Of a stretch of DNA of 49,848 bases, positions 1 to 9,245 are shown one piece after another (positions within the stretch are counted from its first letter, which is position 1; every line of letters starts with the position of its first letter). The stretch comes from Gracilaria caudata (lineage: Eukaryota > Rhodophyta > Florideophyceae > Gracilariales > Gracilariaceae), in assembly GCA_030374735.1 (NCBI GenBank), contig JASCIV010000091.1:1-49848 (forward strand), read 5' to 3'. The position numbers and the translations under genes are program-made. Below the pieces are notes generated by a model. The model was not told where the DNA came from, did not search any database, and saw nothing but the letters and a program-made list of their open reading frames with translations.

Positions 1-129
1 CTGAACCCTTCGGTCAACCATCATAGCGCTGCTGCTGAGTACGGGGGCTCTGATTTTATCTTTACAGACGATGTCAGTCTACAAGTGTTAACTGACCATA
101 TCAAGAAGTTAGCCGTGTCAAGTCAATAA
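1..129 (+). CDS. C-terminal end of an unrecognised protein (5' end outside window)
   Basis: Frame 1 is open from the first base and ends with TAA at 127-129, giving 42 codons that end in ...KKLAVSSQ. The stop is followed at once by AATAAA-like sequence (125-130), as expected near a 3' end. Residues are mixed and hydrophilic (EYGGSDFIFTDD) with no recognisable domain. A pyrimidine-rich tract ending in TTTACAG at about 60-67 could be a splice acceptor, so only the last 20 or so residues may be the final exon. The identity cannot be given from this fragment. Confidence 0.4.
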   Translation: MNPSVNHHSAAAEYGGSDFIFTDDVSLQVLTDHIKKLAVSSQ

Positions 130-440
130 AAAGTGTTCAAACCGGCAGCAAGCTAACTGATGAGAATTGCATAGGTACAGGGTATTTTGTTTTATAATTT
201 GTATGAATGGTTCTGACTTCTGGCCTCCCTCGAAAAAGAAGAACTGCTTAAATCTGGTTCAATGTTCTGAAGATGAGTGACGAAGAGCGATAACATTGCT
301 ATGGAATTAACTCTTAGCGAGGGCGAATCTTCTCAGAGGGATCCAGGTATTGGGCGTGGCCAGAAACGCACCGTCGTCAGTCGATGTGCGAAAGTGAAGA
401 ATTGGGTTTCACTTTTACAAATGGTGCGCTTTGACTCTAG
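130..440. other. Intergenic stretch between two converging genes
   Basis: This is the 3' flank of the partial plus-strand gene and of the minus-strand signal peptide peptidase gene. No coding pattern or repeat was seen. It probably contains both polyadenylation regions. Confidence 0.4.
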
Positions 441-1583
441 TCACGCCACAAGCGCCGTTGTCTCAAGGTCTTTTGGGTCTGGCGTTCTAGAGTTGGTTTC
501 GGAAGCCATATCTGGGCTGGCTTCTTCTGTAGGGCATCTACTTGCTGTACCAGTCCATAATGCATCAACTTCTCCTTTGCTTCGTGCGTACCAGAGAGTA
601 GTCAGTAGAAGGGCAGGAACTATGTACAAGAGAGCGGGTTGCGCGTTCTGAAATACAAAATTGCAGTAAAAGCTGGTGTACAAAGCCAGTGTGTACGCCG
701 CGAGTGCTCTTGTGAAATAACCTTTGTACCACGGTGTTCGGCTCGCAGCGGTTCGCAGAAGGTCAACCTCGAGAAGGTATGTGAGAAGAATTTCTGGCAA
801 AATGATATCTCCAAGGCCCAAAATAGCAAAGTCCTCTCCTCCAGCTGGAAACACAAGTTTGGCTGGTAATGCTAGGTTCTTCACAGGGGTAAACGGTAAG
901 TTAAAGAAGGATGCAATTGCTGATGCAGGGTTCTTCGGAGCGGAGGTGGCAACTTCGACCATAACGTTTCGGCCGAAGAATCTCTCCGAAAAGAAAACGA
1001 AGAAAATGTCGTATACAAATAGACCCGCGAAAAGCATGACGGTGACTTTAAGGTTTGGAACTTTGCACATAGAGGCGAACAAAACACACAAGCTAATACC
1101 GATGACATTGTTCGGTAACCAGTTGCCAGTAAACAGCCAAACTACGATCAAAGTAAGCGAAACGGGTACAACAATCAGAGGCTCGATGAACTCATTCGAC
1201 CGGAGTTGAACCGCAAAAGCGCGTATACGAGCGGCAAACATCTCCCCAAAAGGCCATAAGAAGAAAGCAACTGAAAAGACACTGGAAATGGTAGAAAGAA
1301 GGGTTAGGATGTAACCAAAGGACTTGATGAAAAAAAACAAGAAGATAATCGATGCAGTAGCGATGATAGGAAATGCAACGGCGGTAGAACCCTCCAACAT
1401 GCGCCTGTTCTCATCTATAAACTGCTCTGAAAGCGATGACGACAACGTCTGCCCACGCGAAAGGCTTCGTTTGAAGAGAGGCTCATTGGCTCTGTACGAA
1501 GAGTAAGCGGCCGTGAGAGCAGCGGTAATGACCATGCATAACGTCGTTCCGTCTGTGAGCAGGGTGAACAGCTCGTTCGCCAT
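441..1583 (-). CDS. Signal peptide peptidase-like intramembrane aspartyl protease
   Basis: A 380-residue multi-spanning membrane protein. It carries the three signatures of presenilin-type GxGD proteases in the right order: YD at residues 191-192 inside a hydrophobic helix (GLFVYDIFFVFFSE), GLGD at 256-259 in the next helix, and the PAL motif QPALLYIVPALL from 315. Family knowledge: the two Asp residues form the active site, which cleaves leftover signal peptides and type II membrane anchors in the ER or endosomes. About nine hydrophobic segments are visible. The C-terminal 40 residues are hydrophilic and acidic, without a KKxx ER-retrieval signal. The spacing fits SPP/SPPL proteins rather than presenilins. 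The start MANELFTLL is the first Met of the frame. It is divergent from RPS13, with a 448 bp gap between the start codons. Confidence 0.9.
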   Translation of the reverse strand: MANELFTLLTDGTTLCMVITAALTAAYSSYRANEPLFKRSLSRGQTLSSSLSEQFIDENRRMLEGSTAVAFPIIATASIIFLFFFIKSFGYILTLLSTISSVFSVAFFLWPFGEMFAARIRAFAVQLRSNEFIEPLIVVPVSLTLIVVWLFTGNWLPNNVIGISLCVLFASMCKVPNLKVTVMLFAGLFVYDIFFVFFSERFFGRNVMVEVATSAPKNPASAIASFFNLPFTPVKNLALPAKLVFPAGGEDFAILGLGDIILPEILLTYLLEVDLLRTAASRTPWYKGYFTRALAAYTLALYTSFYCNFVFQNAQPALLYIVPALLLTTLWYARSKGEVDALWTGTASRCPTEEASPDMASETNSRTPDPKDLETTALVA

Positions 1584-2031
1584 GTCAAGTGGTACTTTCC
1601 GCCGGGAGCGTAGTGGGGAAGCCTGCTGGTGATGGCGATGGCAATGGCAGTGGCGCTGATGACTGTCGCATGTCGACGGCAGTACACTGGTCGGAGCAAA
1701 GTTTGGTATTTTTTGCGTGCCACGAGGCGAAGTTGCTTCCGCACTGTCTTCCTTTGTCTACCTTCGTAGTAGGTCTTTTTTGCGTCTTTTGCGTAGTGGA
1801 GCCGAATTTTGAAAATTCGCGAAAAGAAACCAATAAAATTTTGCAGCGCTCTTCGGTAGACGCCGTCGGCGCGTCTGTGCGCCAATGCGGCATAGGTTCA
1901 ACTCGCGGTACCCTGCGTGAAGTGGTTTCATCTTCAGTTTCCCACACACTGAGAAAGCGTTTCACACGGCGAGCGAATCGTTCTTCTTGCGCATCATCTT
2001 TGGTATTCGAGCCTAAGAAAAAGCTGCAAAC
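1584..2031. promoter_or_regulatory. Divergent promoter region between SPP and RPS13
   Basis: This 448 bp gap separates two start codons pointing outward. Frames antisense to each other run through it but show no protein family pattern. It presumably holds both promoters and 5' UTRs. No TATA box was obvious. Confidence 0.4.
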
Positions 2032-2869
2032 ATGGGTCGTATGCACAGCAAAGGGTAAGTCATTTCATATTCGCTTGGATCCGCTTGTAGCAGCACCCCG
2101 TCAACCTCCGCAACTCGTTCCGATACATCATTGTGCTCCGCGAAATTATTGCTCCACACTATAAGCCGTCCGGAATACATAGGCATTGAAAAGCAACAAG
2201 CACAAGAAAGCGAGCCCCGCAGAACACATATCGTGGATGGCGTTTTGACTGCGAGCGCGCTGCCAGAGGAGTACTGCATGCTTTTCTAAACCACGTCTGG
2301 ACAAGCATCAGTAGTCAAAGAACGGCTTTGAGCTTCCGGACGCGACACCAAAATACGATTGCGGGATGTATCAGACTGCGGAGCCGTACTGACGAGAGTA
2401 TCTCTATCCCTTTCGTCACTGTGCGCATGATTGATACGAATATCACAGAAAGGGTATTTCTAAGTCCGCCCTGCCGTACAAGAGAAATCCCCCATCATGG
2501 CTTAAGGCCACGTCGGAGGAAGTCACCGATCAAATCTGCAAGCTTGCAAAGAAGGGCTTCGTTCCTTCTCAGATAGGTGTCTATCTTCGTGACTCTCAAG
2601 GTATTACTCAAGTGCACGCCGTGACCGGAAGCAAGATTTTGCGCATTCTCAAAACAAAGGGTCTGGCTCCGGAGATTCCAGAAGATCTGTACATGCTTAT
2701 CAAGAAGGCTGCCTCTGTCCGTAAGCATCTTGATCGTAATCGCAAGGATAAGGATGCCAAGTTTAGACTAATTCTTATTGAAAGTCGTATTCATCGTTTG
2801 GCGAGGTATTACAAAACCTCAAAGCGTATCCCGGCTAACTGGAAGTACGGACAGAATGTCATCAACTAG
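2032..2869 (+). CDS. RPS13: 40S ribosomal protein S13 (uS15), two exons
   Basis: Exon 1 (2032-2054) encodes MGRMHSKG. A 394 bp intron (2055-2448) has donor GTAAGT, acceptor TATCACAG and a branch-like TACTGAC. Exon 2 is 2449-2869. The spliced frame reads through GKGISKSALPYKRNPPSWLK to the C-terminus KYGQNVIN, 147 residues, against about 151 in other eukaryotes. The segments RKHLDRNRKDKDAKFRLILI and ESRIHRLARYYKT are near-invariant in uS15. The protein binds 18S rRNA in the small subunit platform. An intron immediately after a tiny first exon is typical of ribosomal protein genes in intron-poor genomes. The intron was checked by eye for C/D-box snoRNA motifs and none was convincing. Confidence 0.95.
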
Positions 2870-3385
2870 ATTTGTTATGAGTGTTGCCATATTTCTTCGT
2901 TGACGTCTGTAAATGAAGTTGCTCTCCTTGGGGCATTGAAACCGGCTCTTGCAATGAAATTTTTCCTTCCTTTTTGCTCCCCTTTTGTTTTCTTTGATAA
3001 CGTGTTGCAAGATTTCTCTGCAATGGATTCTAACAACTTCGTTTGAGTGAACTCGTCAGTTCGCTGCTGTGCCTTGCTGCAAACAGTCCAATGGGGAGAC
3101 TGACCGTGCGAATGATGGGTTCCTATCTCCAAAGGTGAACAAGTCTTTTATCCCTTGGACTAGCTAGAAGAAACTCCTGATCTAGCGTCCTGTGAAGACA
3201 TGTCCCCCTCATCTTTTACGGATTCAAAACAAAACATCGTACTACTCGGTCTTACCCGTGCAGTTGGCAAGAGGCCTCTCTACAAATAGAGGATCCACTC
3301 GGGTATCCTTATACCTCAACGACTTCCCAGGCCGTTTCCTACTAGAGGTCTTGCCGCACTGGTTGGTTATGCCGCAGTACGGGAT

Positions 3386-3400
3386 GCACCACGGTGGTGC
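3386..3400. repeat. Short perfect palindrome
   Basis: GCACCAC and GTGGTGC are separated by one base, giving 7 bp arms. It lies 37 bp before a much longer hairpin and about 280 bp upstream of the MBF1 start. Confidence 0.5.
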
Positions 3401-3436
3401 CACCACCCGTTATACAACGTACACGTCACCATGCCA

Positions 3437-3480
3437 GCTGGAACAGCTGTTTATGCTGCCGAGTAAACAGCTGTTCCAGC
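3437..3480. repeat. Perfect 17 bp stem, 10 nt loop inverted repeat
   Basis: The left arm 3437-3453 (GCTGGAACAGCTGTTTA) and the right arm 3464-3480 are exact reverse complements. The loop is TGCTGCCGAG. The hairpin ends 200 bp before the MBF1 start codon, so it may lie in the promoter or 5' UTR. Confidence 0.8.
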
Positions 3481-3680
3481 ATTTCACTCGTCAGCAGCCC
3501 AAGCCAAATGGCACCCCAGAAACTTCCATTTTTCAGTGGCACACTTGTCTTCTGGCTCGTTTTCGCCTTTTCTTCAAAGCTTCTCTCGTCTGAGTCCGTT
3601 CTGTCTTCCCGCGGTACAACCTTCATCGTTCACCACCCTCTACCCATCCCGACAAGTTCTTTTCAAACCTCCTTCCAAAA

Positions 3681-4415
3681 ATGTCTCAACAAGATTGGGA
3701 AAAAGGTAAGACCTTTAACTCACAACTATTGCCATGCGTGAGCCTTTACTGACGTTCGTGACGCTCTCAAACAGTTGTGATTCGCCCGAAGGCCTCCTCC
3801 TCCAAGAAGCCGGAAGCTGGAGCCGGTGGCGCTCCCACGGAGAAGAAATGTACGTGAGCGTCTTGCTGAGCCGAAAATTTCGTGTTAGAAGCCGTTGTAC
3901 CGCAATTGCTGACTGACAATTACCCATTCATCCACGTATCCAATTTGAAACAGTTGCTGCCGGTTCAAATTCGAGGCGAGGTGACACCAATATGGCCAAA
4001 CTGGATGCGGACACCGAGAACCTTTCACGTAGGTTGACAAATTTCACGCTCGATATTAGCTCCTGACACTACTCTCGTGACACACTTGCTAACTCTATTG
4101 TTATCATGTAATGCTCAGACACAAGAGTCGGTCTCAGTTTAGGAAAAGCCATACAAAAGGCTCGCGCTTTGAAGAAAATGACGCAAGCCGATCTGGCGAA
4201 AGTCATAAACGAAAAACCAGCTGTAATCAATCAGTACGAAAACGGAAAGGCCATACCAAACGGACAGGTACGTTAAGTGTCGCAACCTCTAATCCTCTGT
4301 TGCATTATTTACCCGTCAGAAGCTGACAGGTTTGAGTTGTTGTTTTGATACACAGATTATCGTCAAGATTGAGAGGGCTCTTGGAACGAAGCTCCCGCGC
4401 CCAGCGAAGAAGTAG
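3681..4415 (+). CDS. MBF1: Multiprotein bridging factor 1, five exons
   Basis: Exons are 3681-3705, 3775-3849, 3954-4028, 4119-4267 and 4356-4415 (127 residues). All four introns (69, 104, 90 and 88 bp) have GT-AG ends, and all phases join. The product starts MSQQDWEK, has a Lys/Ala/Gly-rich linker, then the MBF1 N-terminal end (DADTENLSH) and a helix-turn-helix XRE/Cro domain: GLSLGKAIQKARALKKMTQ, DLAKVINEKPAVINQYENG, IPNGQ and IIVKIERALGTKLP. MBF1 is a conserved transcriptional coactivator linking TBP with bZIP-type activators, and it also acts at collided ribosomes. The length is slightly under the usual 140-150 residues. Four introns in 384 coding bases is the highest intron density in this window. 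Confidence 0.93.
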
Positions 4416-4711
4416 ATAATTGACATCAACATAAAACTGCGAATATTCACCGTTCACGTCGTTTGAGTCTGTCTTGAATGCTTCGTAGGGTGGTTTTGTT
4501 AAACAAGCACAAAGGCACCAACTTTATGTCCTTCATCTCAGTAGTGTGATTTGCGTGGTCATGAAAGCAACGGAAGTATCGTCTATCACATTCGTTCTAA
4601 GGGGTCCTTGTGGCTACGAAAGACAAGAACTTCTAGTGCGGCACATTCGCCTTCTCAAGTTAGTAAAACATGTATTCCATACCCTTGTTTCGGGATCTCA
4701 TTTTGGCTGAA

Positions 4712-6364
4712 CTACCAACCACTTCCATGACCTCCTCCGCCTCCTCCGCCACCTCCCCCTCCCCCACCGAAGCTTATTCCATGACCACCACCACCGCCAC
4801 CCCAACCAGAGCCAAAGCCCCCGCCTCCAGAGAAGGCGTTGGAGTTGTTATTGCCCCAACCGGTGCCATGACCACCACCAGAGTTTCGTCCCCAGAAGCC
4901 TTGGCCACCGTTGTTCCCACCTATGTCGGAGTAGTATGAACTGTCGTCACGTCTGCCCCACCCGCTAAACAGAGAGCCGACAAGCGCCCCAATGCCACCC
5001 GCAGCTAGGGCCCCTCCAACTCCAGACCAGAAAGGAGTACTATTTCTTGGTTCTTCATCCTCTTCACCAAGCGCCCGAGGACGTCGAACAGGTTTCAGAT
5101 ATGCCTCTCTCATTGGATTTGGCCAGATGTTCGGTGGTTCCGACTCTAGCTTCGCCATTACATCCTCCGTCAGAATATGTGGGTATTGGTCACGCAGCCG
5201 ATTCAAACGGAATGAAACGTCTCGCATACGGTTTTCTCGCAATGAGCCAGGCTTTGTCGTTCCGGTACCCGAATGTCCACAAATTGGACACGGAGGGGTT
5301 CCACCGTCTGGCGTCGAGTATTCGTCTTCGAAACAACTATCGTGGAAAGCATGGCCACAGCGCAAAGTTCGTACGGATCGCCTTCTCGGTGTCGCATCGG
5401 CATCTACAAGAGCATCAGTTTCTGATGTAGATACATCGGCGGGTTCCCATGAATGCGTTATCTTCTCGTGACATATAGGGCATGTCGAAGGAGCATAGGG
5501 TTCATTCATACTACCAAAGTATTCGTCCCGAACAACATCAAGTTTGCGCAGCAGCAGTTTCTTCTCTCTCCTCTTTCTAGCAGCCTCAATACCACCGACT
5601 CCATTGCAGCACGCAATGACAATTAAAGCTGAGAAGACCACTGCTACTATGGAGAGTTCTAAGTCCCACCAGGACGGCAAATTGCGGAAGAAAAGCGGAC
5701 CCGAACCGCGGTCGCGGTCTCCTTCTGTTGACCTCGCCCCCGGATGCTCTCCGTTATATTTTGAGAGATAATGGCCGATTCTTTCCAAGCCCGCACGTAC
5801 GGCAGCTGCAAGTCGATTTCTCTTGAGCTTGGGTATCATTCGTTTGTACACATCGTCAATCTGATGTTCGTTGAGGTACTTAACGGCAGTCTCTCCAGTC
5901 TTAATGTACATTCTTCGGTCCTCCATAGACACAAAAAGAAGGATGCCAGCACCGCAATTCTGTGTAAGCTGCCAATCTGAGAAGACGACATTTGCAAAGT
6001 TCTCCGCTCGATCTGAAAGTGTGTTACCGTCAAATGCCATTCGTCTCACAAGTGCAATTGCGACGTGAAACCCCTGGCTTGAGTGGGAATTAGATTCATC
6101 ACATCTTACCAACGAATAAGGACGAGTACCGGTATATATCTGGTTTAGAGTTTGGTCAAGATTTGAAATCTCATGCTCGCTTAAGAGGCCTGACGGATCA
6201 CAAGTAGAACTGTACGTTGCCTGACTGTGATGTCTTGGATGACAGATACCACTGTTGTCGGCCCACGGCGGAGGCAAAGATTCTGGAGAAACTGTATCTC
6301 TCGCCGCAAAGGTTTTGTCCATACACAGAGAAGCAAAGAGAAGTAGAAGAGCGGTGTATTTCAT
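4712..6364 (-). CDS. Secreted/membrane TPM-domain protein with cytosolic RING finger and Gly-rich tail
   Basis: 550 residues. A signal peptide (MKYTALLLLFASLC...) is followed by a TPM (TLP18.3/Psb32/MOLO-1) domain at about 60-200, recognised from GLLSEHEISNLDQTLNQIY, the GAGILLFVSMEDRRMYI strand and its C-terminal helices. One transmembrane helix lies at about 236-254 with a basic stop-transfer (ARKRREKK). A RING-type zinc site follows: C295, C298, C336, H338, H341, C344, C359, C362. The tail from about 450 is extremely Gly-rich with short Asn/Ser interruptions. Topology by inference: TPM in the lumen or outside, RING in the cytosol. RING fingers usually act as E3 ubiquitin ligases. TPM domains act in photosystem II repair in plastids, but here the signal peptide suggests the secretory route. 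The long loop between the second and third Cys is unusual. Confidence 0.8.
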   Translation of the reverse strand: MKYTALLLLFASLCMDKTFAARDTVSPESLPPPWADNSGICHPRHHSQATYSSTCDPSGLLSEHEISNLDQTLNQIYTGTRPYSLVRCDESNSHSSQGFHVAIALVRRMAFDGNTLSDRAENFANVVFSDWQLTQNCGAGILLFVSMEDRRMYIKTGETAVKYLNEHQIDDVYKRMIPKLKRNRLAAAVRAGLERIGHYLSKYNGEHPGARSTEGDRDRGSGPLFFRNLPSWWDLELSIVAVVFSALIVIACCNGVGGIEAARKRREKKLLLRKLDVVRDEYFGSMNEPYAPSTCPICHEKITHSWEPADVSTSETDALVDADATPRRRSVRTLRCGHAFHDSCFEDEYSTPDGGTPPCPICGHSGTGTTKPGSLRENRMRDVSFRLNRLRDQYPHILTEDVMAKLESEPPNIWPNPMREAYLKPVRRPRALGEEDEEPRNSTPFWSGVGGALAAGGIGALVGSLFSGWGRRDDSSYYSDIGGNNGGQGFWGRNSGGGHGTGWGNNNSNAFSGGGGFGSGWGGGGGGHGISFGGGGGGGGGGGGGHGSGW

Positions 6365-7145
6365 TATTCGACAGTGACAGCCAATAACAATTTCTCTCAG
6401 AGAGTTATACGACTATCACGAATGTCATTTGCTGGTGCACAAAGTGTGAGGCACCGTTGAACACTTCGAAGGTATACCTACTGCCCAGCAATCGAACCAC
6501 TGGACAGACCCAGGCTGACGCAACTGAAGGCAGCGAAGATGCAACGTAAATATGTATAAAATGTGATTAGCGAGGAATAGAAGCAGCCGCTTCAACCTTT
6601 TGACGTTCCCGCAATGAAATCCGTTTCGCTTGGTGGGTTGTGGAAGCTGGTCAAGAACGGGCCTGTGTGGCCCTTCTCAAGCACCAGTAACGGCGATTAC
6701 GTACAGAGAACTGCTGGTTTTGGACGCAGACAAGATGGGGACGATAACGTTCTGCGAGCTGCGACACATTGAAAGCCGACAAGCTCGTTGATGGCAAGAG
6801 ATTTTGTATAACCTCAGAAGTCAAAGCCCGCTGTGCTGTTCCCCGATTCGACATCGTGGCACGTCCGACTCTGGTTGCCACGTTGTGTTGACTCCACGCG
6901 GCTCGGCAGTTGTGTCAACAAGGTGCTGACAGTTGTCACACGAATGACAACAGCCTATCACCGCCGTACGATCTCCTTACGAAGAAGTGCTCAATGGGTA
7001 TCTCTTACCCCACGCCACCGTCGCCGTCGATTCGCGCCCCTGAAGCAGCCGAAACAGCACATCATCTTCGGTGCCAGTAGTTCCGCCCACACCCCTCCGA
7101 ACAAAGCGCTGAGCACATCGATTTCGATTCAATCACATCAGCAAT
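6365..7145. other. Intergenic region between divergent TPM-RING and SAM carrier genes
   Basis: 781 bp between two outward-pointing genes. Short frames on both strands look random. It presumably carries the promoters and the 5' UTR of the carrier gene. Confidence 0.4.
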
Positions 7146-8105
7146 ATGGTCGTTTCACAGGCACAAACGTGTCCCCGACGATCTCGTGAGCTGTTGTTAG
7201 CCAGTTCTATGTCAGAAAACTCTCAAACAATCACGCCAACAGAAACGTTTCGGATCGCTCTTGGCGCAGGAGCTGTGGCAGGGTTCACTGTGGATGCGGT
7301 TCTATTTCCTCTAGACACGTTAAAAACCAGGATGCAATTATCGTCCAATGTAGCTCCAAAATCGCCGGCAGCGTTACTAACGGGTTTGTACGCAGGATTT
7401 GGGCCTGCGGTGGTTGCGTCGGCGCCGGCGGCGGCGGCTTTTTTTGGAGTCTACGACTTTGTAAAACATGTTTTGGAAGATTTTGTAGGGCGTGATAAGC
7501 AATATTATGCTCCCCTTTGTCATATGGTAGCGGCGGCGGCGGGAGACGTCGCTGGTTCTACTGTCAGAGCACCGTTTGAAGTTGTGAAACAGCGCGTACA
7601 ATCTGGATTGTATGCTGGTGCTGGAGCGGCTATTCGTGGCACGTTTGCAAGAGAAGGACTTGGAGGGTTTTATACAGGGTATGGAAGTCTAGTGATTCGT
7701 GAATTACCCTTTGATGCGATACAGTTTCCATTGTATGAGTATCTCAAGGGCGTGGCGAAGAAGCGAAAGAGGGCACAAACGTTGGAGACTTGGGAAACTT
7801 CTGTGTGCGGTTCTGTGGCCGGGGCGATCTCAGCAGCTTTGACCACTCCTTTGGACGTTGTGAAGACGCGATTGATGACGCAGAATGTAGCGGCTCCAAA
7901 GTACAACGGAATTGTACATGGAATTAGTACGATTGCGAGGGAGGAAGGTCCTAAAGCGTTGATGGCCGGGGTGGTTCCTCGAGTGATGTGGATTTCTATT
8001 GGCGGTGCGGTGTTCTTTGGCGCTTATGAGGCTGCGAAGAAGGTGTTGACACCGATTATTGCGAAGCATGCGAGAGAGGATGAAAAGAACTCTAAGCTGA
8101 GTTGA
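7146..8105 (+). CDS. Mitochondrial (or plastid) S-adenosylmethionine carrier, SLC25 family
   Basis: 319 residues from the first Met; a second candidate start at 7209 (MSENSQTITPTETF) gives 298. Three repeated SLC25 units are visible, each with a PxD/ExxKxR signature: FPLDTLKTRMQ, APFEVVKQRVQ and TPLDVVKTRLM. Six hydrophobic helices alternate with these. The paralogue features AALLTGLYAGFGP, the second signature with Glu in place of Asp, and VPRVMWISIGGAVFFGAYE match SAM carriers (SLC25A26/SAMC). These exchange cytosolic SAM for S-adenosylhomocysteine to feed organellar methyltransferases. The residues 1-21 unique to the longer start are basic and could be part of a transit peptide. The last 14 bases overlap the end of the convergent LYR gene. 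Confidence 0.88.
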   Translation: MVVSQAQTCPRRSRELLLASSMSENSQTITPTETFRIALGAGAVAGFTVDAVLFPLDTLKTRMQLSSNVAPKSPAALLTGLYAGFGPAVVASAPAAAAFFGVYDFVKHVLEDFVGRDKQYYAPLCHMVAAAAGDVAGSTVRAPFEVVKQRVQSGLYAGAGAAIRGTFAREGLGGFYTGYGSLVIRELPFDAIQFPLYEYLKGVAKKRKRAQTLETWETSVCGSVAGAISAALTTPLDVVKTRLMTQNVAAPKYNGIVHGISTIAREEGPKALMAGVVPRVMWISIGGAVFFGAYEAAKKVLTPIIAKHAREDEKNSKLS

Positions 8106-8535
8106 GCTTGTCTGGAGGAAAGCCGTTTTGCAGAATGAAATGGGTCAATTGTCTTCTGGAAGCCTCATCCTGTTTTGATATGGCTTTCCACATATCTGAG
8201 ATCAACGCAGGCCACACAGAGCTTTACGATGTGAGTAACATGTACACGCTGTAGCGGCTATCTGCAAATGCTTTTTTTGTAAACGGACCGACGCAAGGAA
8301 ACTTACCAAGATGTTCATGAGCCTGACGCCGCCACTGCTGCGCTTGAAGATCGGCCTCTTGTATGCCATGCTGTGTAACAATTTGTTCGTACTCTACTTG
8401 GCGCAAGGTGAAGAACAAAGTGGTCCATCTGCGCATCACAGAGCGCGCTTGTTTGTTCGGAAACTGGTAGCGAAGGTTGAGGAAACTTCTGTACAAGCGC
8501 ACGGTCTCGCTTCTAGCTGCCATTGAAGCGTTCAT
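8092..8535 (-). CDS. LYR-motif (Complex1_LYR) protein, two exons
   Basis: Exon 1 is 8307-8535. The intron 8196-8306 (111 bp) has donor GTAAGT and acceptor ATCTCAG. Exon 2 is 8092-8195. The spliced product has 110 residues and starts MNASMAARSETVRLYRSFL, with the L-Y-R tripeptide at 14-16 followed by RYQFPNKQARSVMRRWTT. Exon 2 adds MWKAISKQDEASRRQLTH and ends FPPDKLNSA. Small LYR proteins bind the mitochondrial acyl carrier protein and act in Fe-S cluster biogenesis or assembly of respiratory complexes. Which member this is cannot be told. The start was chosen at 8535; 8523 (MAARSET) is an alternative. Without the splice the frame runs into an unlikely tail. The stop at 8092-8094 lies inside the coding sequence of the convergent SAM carrier gene. 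Confidence 0.7.
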
Positions 8536-8897
8536 GATATCTCGTTCAACTTCAATAAGCGAGGGTTGAAATGTGGGGAGCAAGACGAGCAAGCAATCCG
8601 CGACGCCGCACGGCGCGGTTTCCGACGCAGCGTGTGCCCCGCGTGCGACGGTGCGCGTGTCGTGACGGCGTGACAACGCGCGACGATATTGGCGTCACTG
8701 TCATCAGCACCGTGCGCCGGTGCCGCAACAAAAGCTGCCACGCAGATTTGGCTGCGCCACTCGTCCGTTTCACAAAACGTCACACCCGTCTGTACGAACG
8801 TCATCGTGCGCCATCGTCGGTCCTCGGAGTCTGTTCTGAGAAGATTATTCTCGTCACTCTGCCGCGCCATTACTTTTCGGTCGGACGATTGTGGCTG

Positions 8898-9245
8898 ATG
8901 GACAACTTTGTGCGCGTCGAAAAGCCTCTCGCGTCGTCTTTGAGAACGACGTCGAAGAAAGACAATCATGATGACGAAGAAGCCATTCCGAGCGTTATTG
9001 AGTGGCCGTTTGTCACGTCTGAGAGCGCGAAGGAGCTAAGAGTTGACTCGCTTTCAAAGCAACAAATGGAACAAATTCTACGTCTGTTCGACCTGAATCC
9101 CAGTTATGGACCTTTTGTGGGCATTGACCGTGAGCTAAGGTGGCAGCGCGCGCAAAATGCCGGTCTGCATCCGCCGTTGTTGGTCAAGCGGATCTTAGAC
9201 ACTGGCGACACAGTCGCGTACAGAAAGGAAGGGAGATTGTGGTAA
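8898..9245 (+). CDS. POLD4: DNA polymerase delta subunit 4 (p12)
   Basis: 115 residues, close to the roughly 107 of animal p12. The C-terminal half carries the family core: LRLFDLNPSYGPFVGIDREL, then RWQRAQNAGLHPPLLVKRIL. These match the p12 consensus L-R-x-F-D-L-x-x-x-Y-G-P...G-x-x-R...R-W-x-R-A...G-L-x-P-P. The N-terminal 40 residues are polar with an acidic patch. p12 stabilises the replicative polymerase delta holoenzyme and is lost after DNA damage in animals. The start MDNFVRVEK was chosen because the frame upstream is Arg/Thr-rich and unlike p12. The last 62 coding bases may be overlapped by the convergent ArfGAP-like gene. Confidence 0.85.
   Translation: MDNFVRVEKPLASSLRTTSKKDNHDDEEAIPSVIEWPFVTSESAKELRVDSLSKQQMEQILRLFDLNPSYGPFVGIDRELRWQRAQNAGLHPPLLVKRILDTGDTVAYRKEGRLW

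Larger units (their letters stand above)
2870..3680. other. Intergenic region upstream of MBF1 with two hairpins
   Basis: This 811 bp stretch lies between the RPS13 stop and the MBF1 start. Short open frames on both strands resemble no family. Its most notable content is a pair of perfect inverted repeats at 3386-3400 and 3437-3480, listed separately. Confidence 0.4.
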
